Assembly: GCA_020628815.1 (NCBI GenBank)
Contig: JAHDEN010000012.1
Coordinates: 1-34,928, forward strand
Length of the DNA stretch: 34,928 bases
From: Chloroflexota bacterium
GTDB lineage: Bacteria; Chloroflexota; Anaerolineae; Promineifilales; Promineifilaceae
Direction of reading: 5' to 3'
The position numbers and the translations under genes are program-made. This document shows, piece by piece, positions 1 through 7,165 of this stretch (its first letter is position 1; every line of letters begins with the position of its first letter). The notes beneath the pieces were generated by a model, which was not told the origin of the DNA, did not search any database, and worked only from the letters and a program-made list of their open reading frames with translations.

Positions 1-693
1 TGTTTCGGTGGGAATGACGTCTGACAGCCCGCCGTGGAGCGTGCGCATATCAAAATAGATGGCGTCGCCCAATTCAAGGTCAAAATCGATCAGGTCAAAG
101 GCACTGGGATCAGCGTTGATGTCCGGGGGGAGTTCGTATGTGACGCCGTTAACGGTGGTGGTGGATGATGTGTCAGCCTGATGTCCATCTGCAAAGCGGA
201 CGCGCATAAAGTGTTTGCCCCACAGGTGTGAGCCGCGTACAAATGCGATCCCATTTTTGCGGGTCACCGGCTCAAGGGGCAGCCAGAGCACACACATCGT
301 GCCAAAAAAGTCGAAATAAGAGAGATCTTGGTGGAACGGCGGCCGGGATTTTGAACCCGCCTCCCGCATAAACCAGTTGTCCATCACCAGATTGATGCGC
401 TCTGCACCAAGTAATTGCTTGGCATGTGCGGCCGTCGGTGACTGTTTGACAAAGGTTTCAAAGCCATCAAACATGCTCCACGACCAAAAGTCTTCTAGAT
501 AGGCCGGTAGGTTGGGGTCTTTTGTGTGGCTGACCAAGTGGGGGCTCGGCCGATTGCGTGACTCATCAATCGTCTTGCGCAGTAGGTCGATCCATTCTTG
601 ACTAAATTTTTGCCGCACGGCAACAACCCCGTCTCGCTGGAAGTCAGCTATTTCTTGAGCTGTTATTTGTTCTTGGGGGAGGTATTGGGTCAT
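1..693 (-). CDS. Phytanoyl-CoA dioxygenase (PhyH) family protein, 3' end outside window
   Basis: The reading frame is open from an ATG at 693 to the left edge (231 codons), so the C-terminus is missing. The N-terminus MTQYLPQEQITAQEIADFQR followed by DGVVAVR is typical of PhyH proteins. Near residue 122 is RPPFHQDLSYFDFFG, whose HQD is the HxD half of the Fe(II) facial triad. A later stretch, LGDAIYFDMRTLHGG, supplies the distal histidine. The family consists of non-haem Fe(II)/2-oxoglutarate dioxygenases that hydroxylate small organic substrates, and the substrate cannot be told here. There is no clear Shine-Dalgarno before the ATG, but the start fits the family. The gene lies downstream of polA on the same strand with a 104-bp gap, and nothing shows a functional link. 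Confidence 0.85.
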   Translation of the reverse strand, partial: MTQYLPQEQITAQEIADFQRDGVVAVRQKFSQEWIDLLRKTIDESRNRPSPHLVSHTKDPNLPAYLEDFWSWSMFDGFETFVKQSPTAAHAKQLLGAERINLVMDNWFMREAGSKSRPPFHQDLSYFDFFGTMCVLWLPLEPVTRKNGIAFVRGSHLWGKHFMRVRFADGHQADTSSTTTVNGVTYELPPDINADPSAFDLIDFDLELGDAIYFDMRTLHGGLSDVIPTET

Positions 694-797
694 AAAATTT
701 CTAGTTTTAATGGGATTGCAATTCGGCGCGGTACTTCATTCGCAGTAAAGCTTGCTATTTTTAGGTTGGCCGATGTGAATGTCGTGGCCCTTACGAA

Positions 798-3602
798 TTA
801 ATCCTTCAACTCATACCAATTGGTGCCAACGTTCGCATCAACTTTCAACGGCACATCGATCTCGTAGGCGTTGCTCATCGTATCGACAACCAGCGCGTAC
901 ACATCGTCCACTTCTTCTAGCGGAACCTCTAGCACAAGTTCGTCATGTACCTGGAGCACCATGCGGGCTTTGTAACCCCCATCTAACAATTTGCCGTGCA
1001 GATCGAGCATGGCTGTTTTTACAATGTCGGCCGCTGTCCCCTGAATCGGATGGTTGATCGCCTCGCGCTCGGCCGCCGCTTTGAATTGCTGATTCCCCGG
1101 CCGTTTAAAGATGGGGAAGAAACGACGTCGGCCGAACAGGGTGCTGACATACCCTTCCTCGGCCGCCTCAAGCTTTGTTTCATCGAGATAGGTTTTCACA
1201 CCGGGGAAGCGGGCAAAATACGTTTCGATAAATTCTTTGGCTTCGGCCAAGGTCAAATCAGAATCACGGGCGAGCCTGAACGCACCCATCCCATAAATCA
1301 AACCGAAGTTGACCGCTTTAGCAAAGCGACGCTGTTCAAACTTCACATCTTCAAGATCAACCCCGTACACCGTGGCGGCCGTGGTTGAGTGAATGTCCTG
1401 ATCGTTTTTAAAAGCGTTGATCAGCGCTTCGTCTTGGCTAATGTGGGCCAAGATGCGGAGTTCCACCTGCGAATAGTCGGCGGCTAAAAAGACCCAACCG
1501 TCACGGGCCACAAACCCTTTGCGTACCAAACGGCCCATCTCTGTCCGAATTGGGATATTTTGCAGATTTGGGTTTTGACTCGCGATCCGGCCGGTCACTG
1601 TGCCTGTTTGGTTGAAGCTGGTGTGGATCCGCTGTGTCTCTGGATTGATGAGTTGGGGCAAGGCATCAACATAGGTTGAGCGCAATTTGCCCAGTTCACG
1701 GAACTCGATAATTTTTTCGATGATGCCGGTTTCATCCGCTTCTTTAAGATCGTTAAGCACGTTGGCGGCCGTCGAAAAATGGCCGCTTTTTGTTTTCTTA
1801 AGCCGTTCGTGGGGCAAATCCATCTCTTTAAACAGCACGTCGCTCAACTGCTGTGTTGAGGTGACTTTGAACTCACGGCCGGCGATCGTGTGGATCTGCA
1901 TTTCGAGCTCACCAATCCGGCGAGAAAGATCAACAGACATTTGATCAAAGAACGCTTTGTCGAGCGCCACACCCTGTAGCTCCATGTCGCTCAAAATCGG
2001 GATGAGGGCCATTTCTAGCTCGAGCAGGCTGTTCATCCCCAATTCGTCTAGCTCTTCTTTTAAAGGCTCAACCAATCGGAGTGTGACGTCGGCGTCGGCT
2101 GCAGCGTATGGAGCTGCATCTTCAACCGGAACCTCTGCAAAGTTGATCTGCTTGCGGCCGGAACCGATTAGTTCGGTGATCTCGGTCATCTCGATGCGCA
2201 AACGGTGGTTGGCCAAACTTTTTAGCCCTTTAAACTTGGTGTTCGGGTCGGTCAGCCATTCTCCGATCATTGTGTCGAAAGTGATGGGGGAGACAACCAA
2301 TCCATGCCGGTCAAAAATGCGGAAGTCAAATTTGGCATTGTGGGCCACTTTGCCGATTTTGGGATCGGTCATAATCGGCCGGATCGCATCCAACACATCT
2401 TGCAACGGCAATTGTCCCTCTGCAAACTGTTTGGTTTCGGCAAAGAGCCCCATCTGCCCTTCGGTCGCCTGTCCGCCGATTGTGTGCCCCACGGGGATGT
2501 AATATGCCACCGGGCTGTGTCCAGCTAGGGCGATCCCGACAATGTCGGCCGTTTGTTTGTCCAATCCGGTTGTTTCAAGGTCAAAGGCGATTGTTTCGGC
2601 CGTGCTCAACTCATCGATCATTTTTGACAGATCGGCGGCCGTGCGTACCAAAACCGGTTCGGTTGGGTCTGGCCCTTTTTCCATCGGCCGGGGTGGTGCA
2701 TCTTCGTCATCGTTGTAGCCGGTGGCTTCCATCAGCCTGTTGCTCAGGCTACGGAACTCTAGCTCGTGGAACATGTCGAGGACCGGCTGCACGTCAAAAT
2801 CGACGTTGGCGCACGCTTCTAGATCAAATTCAACCGGTGCATCTGTGATAATTTTCGCCAGCGTTTGGCTCATGTAGGCGTTGTCTTTGTCAGCTACCAG
2901 TTTATTGGCAAAGCGGGCCTTAATGTCAGTCACATTTTCGTAGATGGCGTCGAGCGTGTCGTACTGGTCGAGCAGGGTGGTGGTTGTTTTCTCTCCAACC
3001 CCTTTTACCCCTGGGATGTTGTCGCTGGCATCCCCAACGAGAGCCTTATAATCGACAACTTGATCCGGCCGGACCCCCAGCTTTTTAACGACCGATTCAA
3101 CACTGTTGTAAATCTGCTTGCCCGACCATTTAGAGGCGGGCAGCTCAATCGTGGTGTTGTCATCCACCAACTGCAACAGGTCACGGTCACCGGTTAGGAT
3201 GTGGACCGGCACGCCTAAAGGTTTAGCCAAAGCGGCAACTGTTCCCAACACATCGTCCGCTTCGTAGTTGTCCAATGTCAAAATCGGGATGTTGAGCGCC
3301 TGCACCACCTTTTTGATCCGTTCGATTTGGGTGCGCAATTCGTCCGGCATTTTTTCGCGGGTCCCTTTGTAGTCTGGGAACATTTCGTCTCGGAATGTCT
3401 TTCCAACGTCGAAGCTGACGGCGAAGTAGGCAGGGGGTTCGGGGGCAAAAATCACATCAAATATTTGCCGTGTAAAGCCAAACGTAGCGTTGGTTGGCTC
3501 TCCCGATTTGGTGGTAAATTGCTCGATAGGTAGGCCGAAAAAGACACGATAAGCCAGAGCATGGCCGTCGATTAGAAAGAGTTTGTGTTGGAATTTTGAC
3601 AT
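798..3602 (-). CDS. polA: DNA polymerase I
   Basis: A 934-residue protein of full PolA length, which fills gaps and removes primers during replication and repair. The 5'-nuclease domain (about 1-290) has LIDGHALAYR, NYEADDVLG, TGDRDLLQL and GDASDNIPGVKGVGEKT. The 3'-5' proofreading domain (about 320-520) keeps Exo I (FDLETTGLD, near 341), Exo II (AHNAKFDF) and Exo III (YAAADADVT), so proofreading should be active, unlike the Taq enzyme. The polymerase domain has motif A (DYSQVELRI, near 708), the O-helix (RRFAKAVNFGLIYG, with Phe at the ribose-discriminating position, near 766) and motif C (QVHDELVLEVP, near 885). The gene contains many in-frame CGGCCG palindromes. Its ATG directly adjoins the non-coding start of the transposase unit. 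Confidence 0.98.
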   Translation of the reverse strand: MSKFQHKLFLIDGHALAYRVFFGLPIEQFTTKSGEPTNATFGFTRQIFDVIFAPEPPAYFAVSFDVGKTFRDEMFPDYKGTREKMPDELRTQIERIKKVVQALNIPILTLDNYEADDVLGTVAALAKPLGVPVHILTGDRDLLQLVDDNTTIELPASKWSGKQIYNSVESVVKKLGVRPDQVVDYKALVGDASDNIPGVKGVGEKTTTTLLDQYDTLDAIYENVTDIKARFANKLVADKDNAYMSQTLAKIITDAPVEFDLEACANVDFDVQPVLDMFHELEFRSLSNRLMEATGYNDDEDAPPRPMEKGPDPTEPVLVRTAADLSKMIDELSTAETIAFDLETTGLDKQTADIVGIALAGHSPVAYYIPVGHTIGGQATEGQMGLFAETKQFAEGQLPLQDVLDAIRPIMTDPKIGKVAHNAKFDFRIFDRHGLVVSPITFDTMIGEWLTDPNTKFKGLKSLANHRLRIEMTEITELIGSGRKQINFAEVPVEDAAPYAAADADVTLRLVEPLKEELDELGMNSLLELEMALIPILSDMELQGVALDKAFFDQMSVDLSRRIGELEMQIHTIAGREFKVTSTQQLSDVLFKEMDLPHERLKKTKSGHFSTAANVLNDLKEADETGIIEKIIEFRELGKLRSTYVDALPQLINPETQRIHTSFNQTGTVTGRIASQNPNLQNIPIRTEMGRLVRKGFVARDGWVFLAADYSQVELRILAHISQDEALINAFKNDQDIHSTTAATVYGVDLEDVKFEQRRFAKAVNFGLIYGMGAFRLARDSDLTLAEAKEFIETYFARFPGVKTYLDETKLEAAEEGYVSTLFGRRRFFPIFKRPGNQQFKAAAEREAINHPIQGTAADIVKTAMLDLHGKLLDGGYKARMVLQVHDELVLEVPLEEVDDVYALVVDTMSNAYEIDVPLKVDANVGTNWYELKD

Positions 3603-3704
3603 GTGGCCGATTTTAGCACAAATGTCTTAATTGGTCTGCTGGTTTGTTTGCGGTTTTTGGTAGGCCAAAATAGAATAAAAAATGATTTTGGTATTGAGAT
3701 GTTT

Positions 3705-3771
3705 GTAGGGGTTCAGCTTGCTGGACCCAACGTGGTGAATAATCAGAGGGCCCCGCAAGCTGAGCCCCTAC
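3705..3771. repeat. REP-like palindrome, copy 1 (upstream of RAYT gene)
   Basis: The left arm at 3705-3728 and right arm at 3748-3771 are 24 nt each and complementary at 21 of 24 positions, with the mismatches mostly G-U compatible. The loop is about 19 nt. Each arm carries the core CAGCTTGC or its complement GCAAGCTG. Confidence 0.75.
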
Positions 3772-3812
3772 GTTGGGATGAACATATTACTCATATAAGA
3801 AGGATGGTTTAC

Positions 3813-4409
3813 ATGAGCCGGGGAAAATATCGGAGACGGAATTCTTTACGTTTGCAGGGTTGGGATTATCGAAATGCAGGGGCTTACTTTGTGACGATTT
3901 GTACTCATCAAAGACAACCTACGTTTGGCAAGGTTGTGAACCGACGTATGCGTTTAAACAGTTGGGGGCAGATTGTTGTGGCACAGTTGATTGAGATGGA
4001 GAAGAAGCGAGATCATGTTGTTTTAGATGAATTTATCTGCATGCCAAATCATTTGCACGCCATCATTTGGATCATGTTGCAAGATAAAACAGGGGGTCAG
4101 CTTGCTGGCCCCAGTATGGTGAACGACCAAATGGCCCAGCAAGCTGAGCCTCTACCAGTTGAAACCGATTTCCCGAACGTGAAACCAGGGTCTTTGGGTG
4201 CAATTGTGCGTGGGTTTAAATCGGCCGTGACCAATGAGATCAACGGTTTGCGTGGCGAAAAGCATCCACCGATTTGGCAAAGGGGTTATCATGACCGTAT
4301 TATTCGGAATGAACGGGAGCTGAATGCGATTCGAGAATACATCCGGAATAATCCAGCCAACTGGCAAACAGATCATGAATGGGATGAAGGGTTGGATGAT
4401 TTTTTGTAG
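3813..4409 (+). CDS. REP-associated tyrosine transposase (Y1_Tnp / RAYT)
   Basis: A 198-residue single-strand DNA transposase of the HUH superfamily. MPNHLHAIIW carries the metal-binding HxH (near residues 80-82), and EYIRNNPANW carries the catalytic tyrosine (near 176). The N-terminal KYRRRNSLRLQGWDYRNAGA and YFVTICTHQR are typical of the family. I start at 3813 (MSRGKYRRR) because AAGAAGG at 3797-3803 is well spaced for it. The same frame is open back to 3603, but that part runs through the upstream palindrome and does not look like protein. Between the HxH and the tyrosine the gene carries an in-frame copy of the palindrome, encoding GGQLAGPSMVNDQMAQQAEP (about 94-113). The stop codon lies in the left arm of the downstream palindrome. 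Confidence 0.9.
   Translation: MSRGKYRRRNSLRLQGWDYRNAGAYFVTICTHQRQPTFGKVVNRRMRLNSWGQIVVAQLIEMEKKRDHVVLDEFICMPNHLHAIIWIMLQDKTGGQLAGPSMVNDQMAQQAEPLPVETDFPNVKPGSLGAIVRGFKSAVTNEINGLRGEKHPPIWQRGYHDRIIRNERELNAIREYIRNNPANWQTDHEWDEGLDDFL
4091..4156. repeat. REP-like palindrome, copy 2 (inside the RAYT gene)
   Basis: The left arm at 4091-4112 and right arm at 4133-4156 share the core CAGCTTGCTGG/CCAGCAAGCTG with copies 1 and 3. Translated in the gene frame, the arms give QLAGP and QQAEP. The copy preserves the reading frame and falls in the segment between the HUH and Tyr helices, which tolerates length variation. Confidence 0.75.
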
Positions 4410-4458
4410 AGTTGTAGCTTGCTACACCCAAAAATGGTCCAGCAAGCTGAACCCCTAC
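4406..4458. repeat. REP-like palindrome, copy 3 (at the RAYT stop codon)
   Basis: The left arm at 4406-4429 includes the TAG stop codon (4407-4409). The right arm at 4436-4458 matches the reverse complement of copy 1's left arm almost exactly (GTAGGGGTTCAGCTTGCTGG). The 6-nt loop is shorter than in copies 1 and 2. It could also slow or end transcription, but there is no T-run. Confidence 0.7.
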
Positions 4459-4500
4459 GGATAAAAATTTGTATTTGAGACCTGAGCGAGGATTACAGAC

Positions 4501-5691
4501 ATGGAAGAATTGATCAAACAATATCAAACAAGTTTTTTAGAGCAGGTAAAAAAGCGGCCGTCTGGAGCCAATCTGAGTGATAGGGTTCAAGCCGCTTTTA
4601 TGGCGATACCGCGCAATGCCTATGTGCCGCGCTACTACACGTGGGAAAACAAAACTTGGCACGATGTAACCCAAGACAATCTCAAAGATCATTTGGGTAA
4701 GTTGTATGAAGACCGGCCGCTGGGGCTTTTTATTGACGATGACGGCCAATCCCCCTCTACCATATCGCAACCCTCATTTGTCTTGCTTATGCTCGATATG
4801 CTGGACATTGAACCGGGGCATAAGGTTTTGGAACTAGGGGCAGGTAGCGGCTGGAACGCCGCGCTGATGGGGCATTTGGTTGGTGAAACAGGGTCTGTCT
4901 ATAGCTTAGAAATCATCCCAGAAATTGCGCAAATGGGGATTAACTCTGTCCAAAAGCAACAGCTAAAAAACGTACATATCATGGAGGGGGACGCAGGCGC
5001 TGGGTATGCGCCGCAAGCGCCGTATGATCGGGCGATATTTACGGCCGGAACTTACGATCTGCCCCATCACTTTTATGATCAGTTAAAAGACAATAGCATT
5101 TTGCTGTGTGTGATTAAAAACGCAGGGGGTGGGGATATGCTGTTTCTGCTGCGAAAACGTGGAGATCATTTTGAATCGATAGAATCGATGCCGTGTGCGT
5201 TTGTTCCGATGACAGGACAATATGAAGCGAGTGAATTTAACCCGATTGATCTGACAGAGTTGCCAGGCTGGCCACAACTTGAACAGAATGAGATTAGCCG
5301 CCGGCCGTTTTGGTGGGGGGGTAAAGGAAGAATTACCTCTGGGTGGCGCACATTGGGCATTCGGTCATTTTTGAGCGTGGTTGATCCAAGATTTCAAACC
5401 TTTGATGCCAACCCTGTTGCTGGTCAGGATCCTCACTATTGGTTTGGTTTGTGGGATGAGGCCGAACAATCTTTGGTCGTCGCTCAGGATGATGAGTTGG
5501 TCGCTTATGGGAATGGGGCGGCCGAGGAGCAGCTTATGGCCCATGTTCACCGCTGGGTTGACCTTGGTATGCCTAGCTCCTCAAGTTTTGACTTGTCGAT
5601 CTACCCGGCCGGCGCTGACCTCACGGCCGGTGCCAATCAGTGGATCGTGCGACGTGCTGAATCCCAATTTTTGTGGACGTTGCCTAGCTAA
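4501..5691 (+). CDS. Protein-L-isoaspartate O-methyltransferase-like protein with C-terminal extension
   Basis: A 396-residue SAM-dependent methyltransferase. The N-terminal half resembles PCMT: AIPRNAYVPRYY, then STISQPSFVLLMLDML (PCMT has STISQP) and SAM motif I VLELGAGSGWNAALMG (residues 109-122). These enzymes methylate isoaspartyl residues to start repair of aged proteins. Ordinary PCMT is about 210-230 residues. Here about 160 more follow, with WWGGKGRITSGWRTLGIRSF and a Trp-rich stretch that I do not recognise. Such long PCMT homologues include enzymes that modify peptides rather than repair proteins, so I leave the substrate open. GCGAGGA at 4486-4492 is a good ribosome site for the ATG. 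The gene sits alone between the RAYT unit and the DUF2975 cassette. Confidence 0.8.
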   Translation: MEELIKQYQTSFLEQVKKRPSGANLSDRVQAAFMAIPRNAYVPRYYTWENKTWHDVTQDNLKDHLGKLYEDRPLGLFIDDDGQSPSTISQPSFVLLMLDMLDIEPGHKVLELGAGSGWNAALMGHLVGETGSVYSLEIIPEIAQMGINSVQKQQLKNVHIMEGDAGAGYAPQAPYDRAIFTAGTYDLPHHFYDQLKDNSILLCVIKNAGGGDMLFLLRKRGDHFESIESMPCAFVPMTGQYEASEFNPIDLTELPGWPQLEQNEISRRPFWWGGKGRITSGWRTLGIRSFLSVVDPRFQTFDANPVAGQDPHYWFGLWDEAEQSLVVAQDDELVAYGNGAAEEQLMAHVHRWVDLGMPSSSSFDLSIYPAGADLTAGANQWIVRRAESQFLWTLPS

Positions 5692-5782
5692 TTCTGCCCC
5701 TCCATTTTTTTAATATGCCTTCATACCAATTTTAAACCTGCCTTAAAACAATCGAGCTAAACCTACTGTTTTCAGACGCCTC

Positions 5783-5859
5783 TTGACATTTAAACGATAA
5801 ATTATTATTATTTTAGGATAAAATATTATCGATAAACAATAAATACTTATCGTTTAAAT
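5783..5859 (+). promoter_or_regulatory. Promoter with symmetric TTATCG operator array for the DUF2975/XRE pair
   Basis: TTGACA (5783-5788), a 17-nt spacer and TATTAT (5806-5811) form a near-consensus sigma-70-type promoter. A perfect 13-bp inverted repeat, ATTTAAACGATAA (5788-5800) and TTATCGTTTAAAT (5847-5859), brackets it. The palindrome TTATCGATAA (5826-5835) lies between the arms. CGATAA/TTATCG therefore occurs four times, over the spacer, the start of transcription and the leader. This is the expected layout for an autorepressor, most simply the XRE protein encoded second in the operon. Confidence 0.75.
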
Positions 5860-5869
5860 TAAAGGAGAC

Positions 5870-6517
5870 ATGATGAAATCAATTTCGCTTCCATGGATAT
5901 TAAAAAAACTAGCGGGTGGATCGTTAGCCCTAGGATCAATTTTACTGATCGTAATGGTGACAGTTGTACTGATGGCCGGTTTTGGTGCTTTTGAAACCTT
6001 TTCAGAGAACTATCCATTTGGTTTGAACATCTCTTGGCCAATTTACTTTGAAATCGAGCCTAATCTTATTGCAATTCAGAATGAATCTATGGGCTCAGGT
6101 ACAATTTGGCACGGTCAGGGTAATATTCACTTTGAATCACCAAATCTTGATTCTATTGGGATTGGTATTGAGCTGGCTATTTGGGTTTTAATTCTCGGGT
6201 TATCGATTCTTTGCTTGATTTTGATGCTGTACCGTATTTTTGACACAATGCAGGATGGGACTCCTTTTGTTGCTGAAAATATTGGCCGAATTCGCTGGAT
6301 TGCAGGGTTGTTGATTTTATCGACTAGTATGTCTGAGATTGCTCAAGCGCGAATTGGGGAAAGACTCTTTTTCGGTACGCAAACTGAAGGCATTGAATTT
6401 GTATACCGCATCAACATAAATACCCAAATAATTTTTATAAGTTTAATCGTTTTAGCTTTGGCTGAAGTTTTCCGCTATGGATTAGAATTACAAACTGAAG
6501 CGGATTTAACGGTATAA
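5870..6517 (+). CDS. DUF2975 family four-helix membrane protein
   Basis: A 215-residue integral membrane protein. Hydrophobic segments lie at about 18-38, 99-124, 142-158 and 184-201. The loop DGTPFVAENIGRIRWIAGLL and the ending FRYGLELQTEADLTV are hallmarks of DUF2975. In Firmicutes and others these proteins are encoded next to a very small Cro/CI-type regulator (as in Bacillus yoaS-yozG), and the same arrangement is present here with a 7-bp gap. The molecular function is unknown. AAAGGAG (5861-5867) precedes two overlapping ATGs (5870 and 5873), either of which may be used. The stretch is visibly more AT-rich than its neighbours and holds no CGGCCG palindrome, which suggests later acquisition. 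Confidence 0.88.
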   Translation: MMKSISLPWILKKLAGGSLALGSILLIVMVTVVLMAGFGAFETFSENYPFGLNISWPIYFEIEPNLIAIQNESMGSGTIWHGQGNIHFESPNLDSIGIGIELAIWVLILGLSILCLILMLYRIFDTMQDGTPFVAENIGRIRWIAGLLILSTSMSEIAQARIGERLFFGTQTEGIEFVYRININTQIIFISLIVLALAEVFRYGLELQTEADLTV

Positions 6518-6524
6518 GGTATCT

Positions 6525-6755
6525 ATGTCAATTGAAATTCATTTAGATCGCTTGCTGGTTGAACGTAAAATGCGCTTGACCGAGCTTGCAGACAAAGTTG
6601 GCATTACGATTGCTAATCTTTCAAATTTGAAAACGGGCAAGGCTAAAGCGGTTCGCTTTTCTACATTAGAAGCGATATGTGAGGCGTTAGACTGTCAGCC
6701 CGGTGATTTGATCTCTTATCAGCGGCCGGACAGCGAGTTAGATAGCGGTGGTTAA
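6525..6755 (+). CDS. Small XRE-family transcriptional regulator paired with DUF2975
   Basis: A 76-residue protein consisting almost entirely of a Cro/CI helix-turn-helix. The helices lie around LTELADKVGITIANLSNLKT (18-37), followed by RFSTLEAICEALDCQPGDLI, typical of the YozG-like regulators that bind as dimers. It is translated just after the DUF2975 gene, with AAGG overlapping the preceding stop region. I infer that it binds the TTATCG array upstream of the operon. A single CGGCCG occurs near the end of the gene, unlike the membrane-protein gene before it. Confidence 0.9.
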   Translation: MSIEIHLDRLLVERKMRLTELADKVGITIANLSNLKTGKAKAVRFSTLEAICEALDCQPGDLISYQRPDSELDSGG

Positions 6756-6761
6756 AATTTT

Positions 6762-6809
6762 AGATGGGATGTTCTCTTTCGAACTGAAATGAGCACATCC
6801 CATCTTTTT
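6762..6809 (+). terminator. Intrinsic terminator of the DUF2975/XRE operon
   Basis: AGATGGGATGT (6762-6772) pairs perfectly with ACATCCCATCT (6795-6805) and is followed by TTTTTG. It lies 6 bp after the regulator's stop codon. Confidence 0.85.
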
Positions 6810-7165
6810 GTGTTTCAAGATAAGGGGGCAGAGCCGGATCCAAGAGAGCCTAAAACCGATTTGAATCCTAAGCAATTCACAAATTGCCTATGAATCTGCT
6901 TCAAGGCGAGATAAAGTTGGCTTACATACATTCGGGTGATAATTAATCGAAAGAGATTTAGATGCATAGATTACAGAAACGTAAACTATATTCGAATCGA
7001 ATTGCGGGGGAACCGGTAAGATAATTACACTCTGTTGTGCGGCTACAATTTATGGCGGGAATCGATGCAATCCTTTAAAAAGAACTTTCTTGTTTCATTA
7101 TCTAATGGCCATTAATCATAAATAGGATTGATGCTGCCCCTTGACCCACTACCTTTGGATTCATT
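6810..7165. other. Non-coding stretch upstream of the first beta-helix gene
   Basis: About 356 bp with no plausible gene on either strand. Small dyads are present: GCAATT-CACA-AATTGC (6872-6887) and the 12-bp palindrome TAATGGCCATTA (7103-7114). GCAATCCT near 7068 is partly complementary to AGGATTGATGC near 7124. The stretch is long enough for a regulatory leader of the secreted-protein gene, but it fits no riboswitch class I could recognise. It contains no CGGCCG. Confidence 0.4.

Larger units (their letters stand above)
3705..4458 (+). mobile_element. RAYT-type unit: tyrosine transposase flanked and interrupted by related palindromes
   Basis: The unit consists of a REP-associated tyrosine transposase gene with one palindrome about 40 bp upstream, a second inside the gene, and a third that begins at its stop codon. 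All three share arms built on GTAGGGGTTCAGCTTGCTGG and its complement. RAYTs are domesticated IS200/IS605-like enzymes that process REP hairpins in their own genome. Here the hairpins around the gene are the obvious candidate substrates. The outer limits of the unit are not defined by a target-site duplication, so the boundaries given are those of the outer palindromes. Confidence 0.7.

Noticed and set aside
1957-2848. Long plus-strand open frames inside polA
   Set aside because: They are antisense shadows of a well-conserved polymerase gene, contain Ser/Arg-rich nonsense-like protein, and lack ribosome sites.
3603-3812. N-terminal extension of the RAYT frame back to 3603
   Set aside because: It reads through the upstream palindrome, has no family similarity, and a well-spaced ribosome site supports the start at 3813.
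6840-7165. Known riboswitch upstream of the first beta-helix gene (GGGGGAACC near 7006 recalled c-di-AMP or cobalamin elements)
   Set aside because: The other conserved blocks of those classes are absent, and no closing stem could be drawn.
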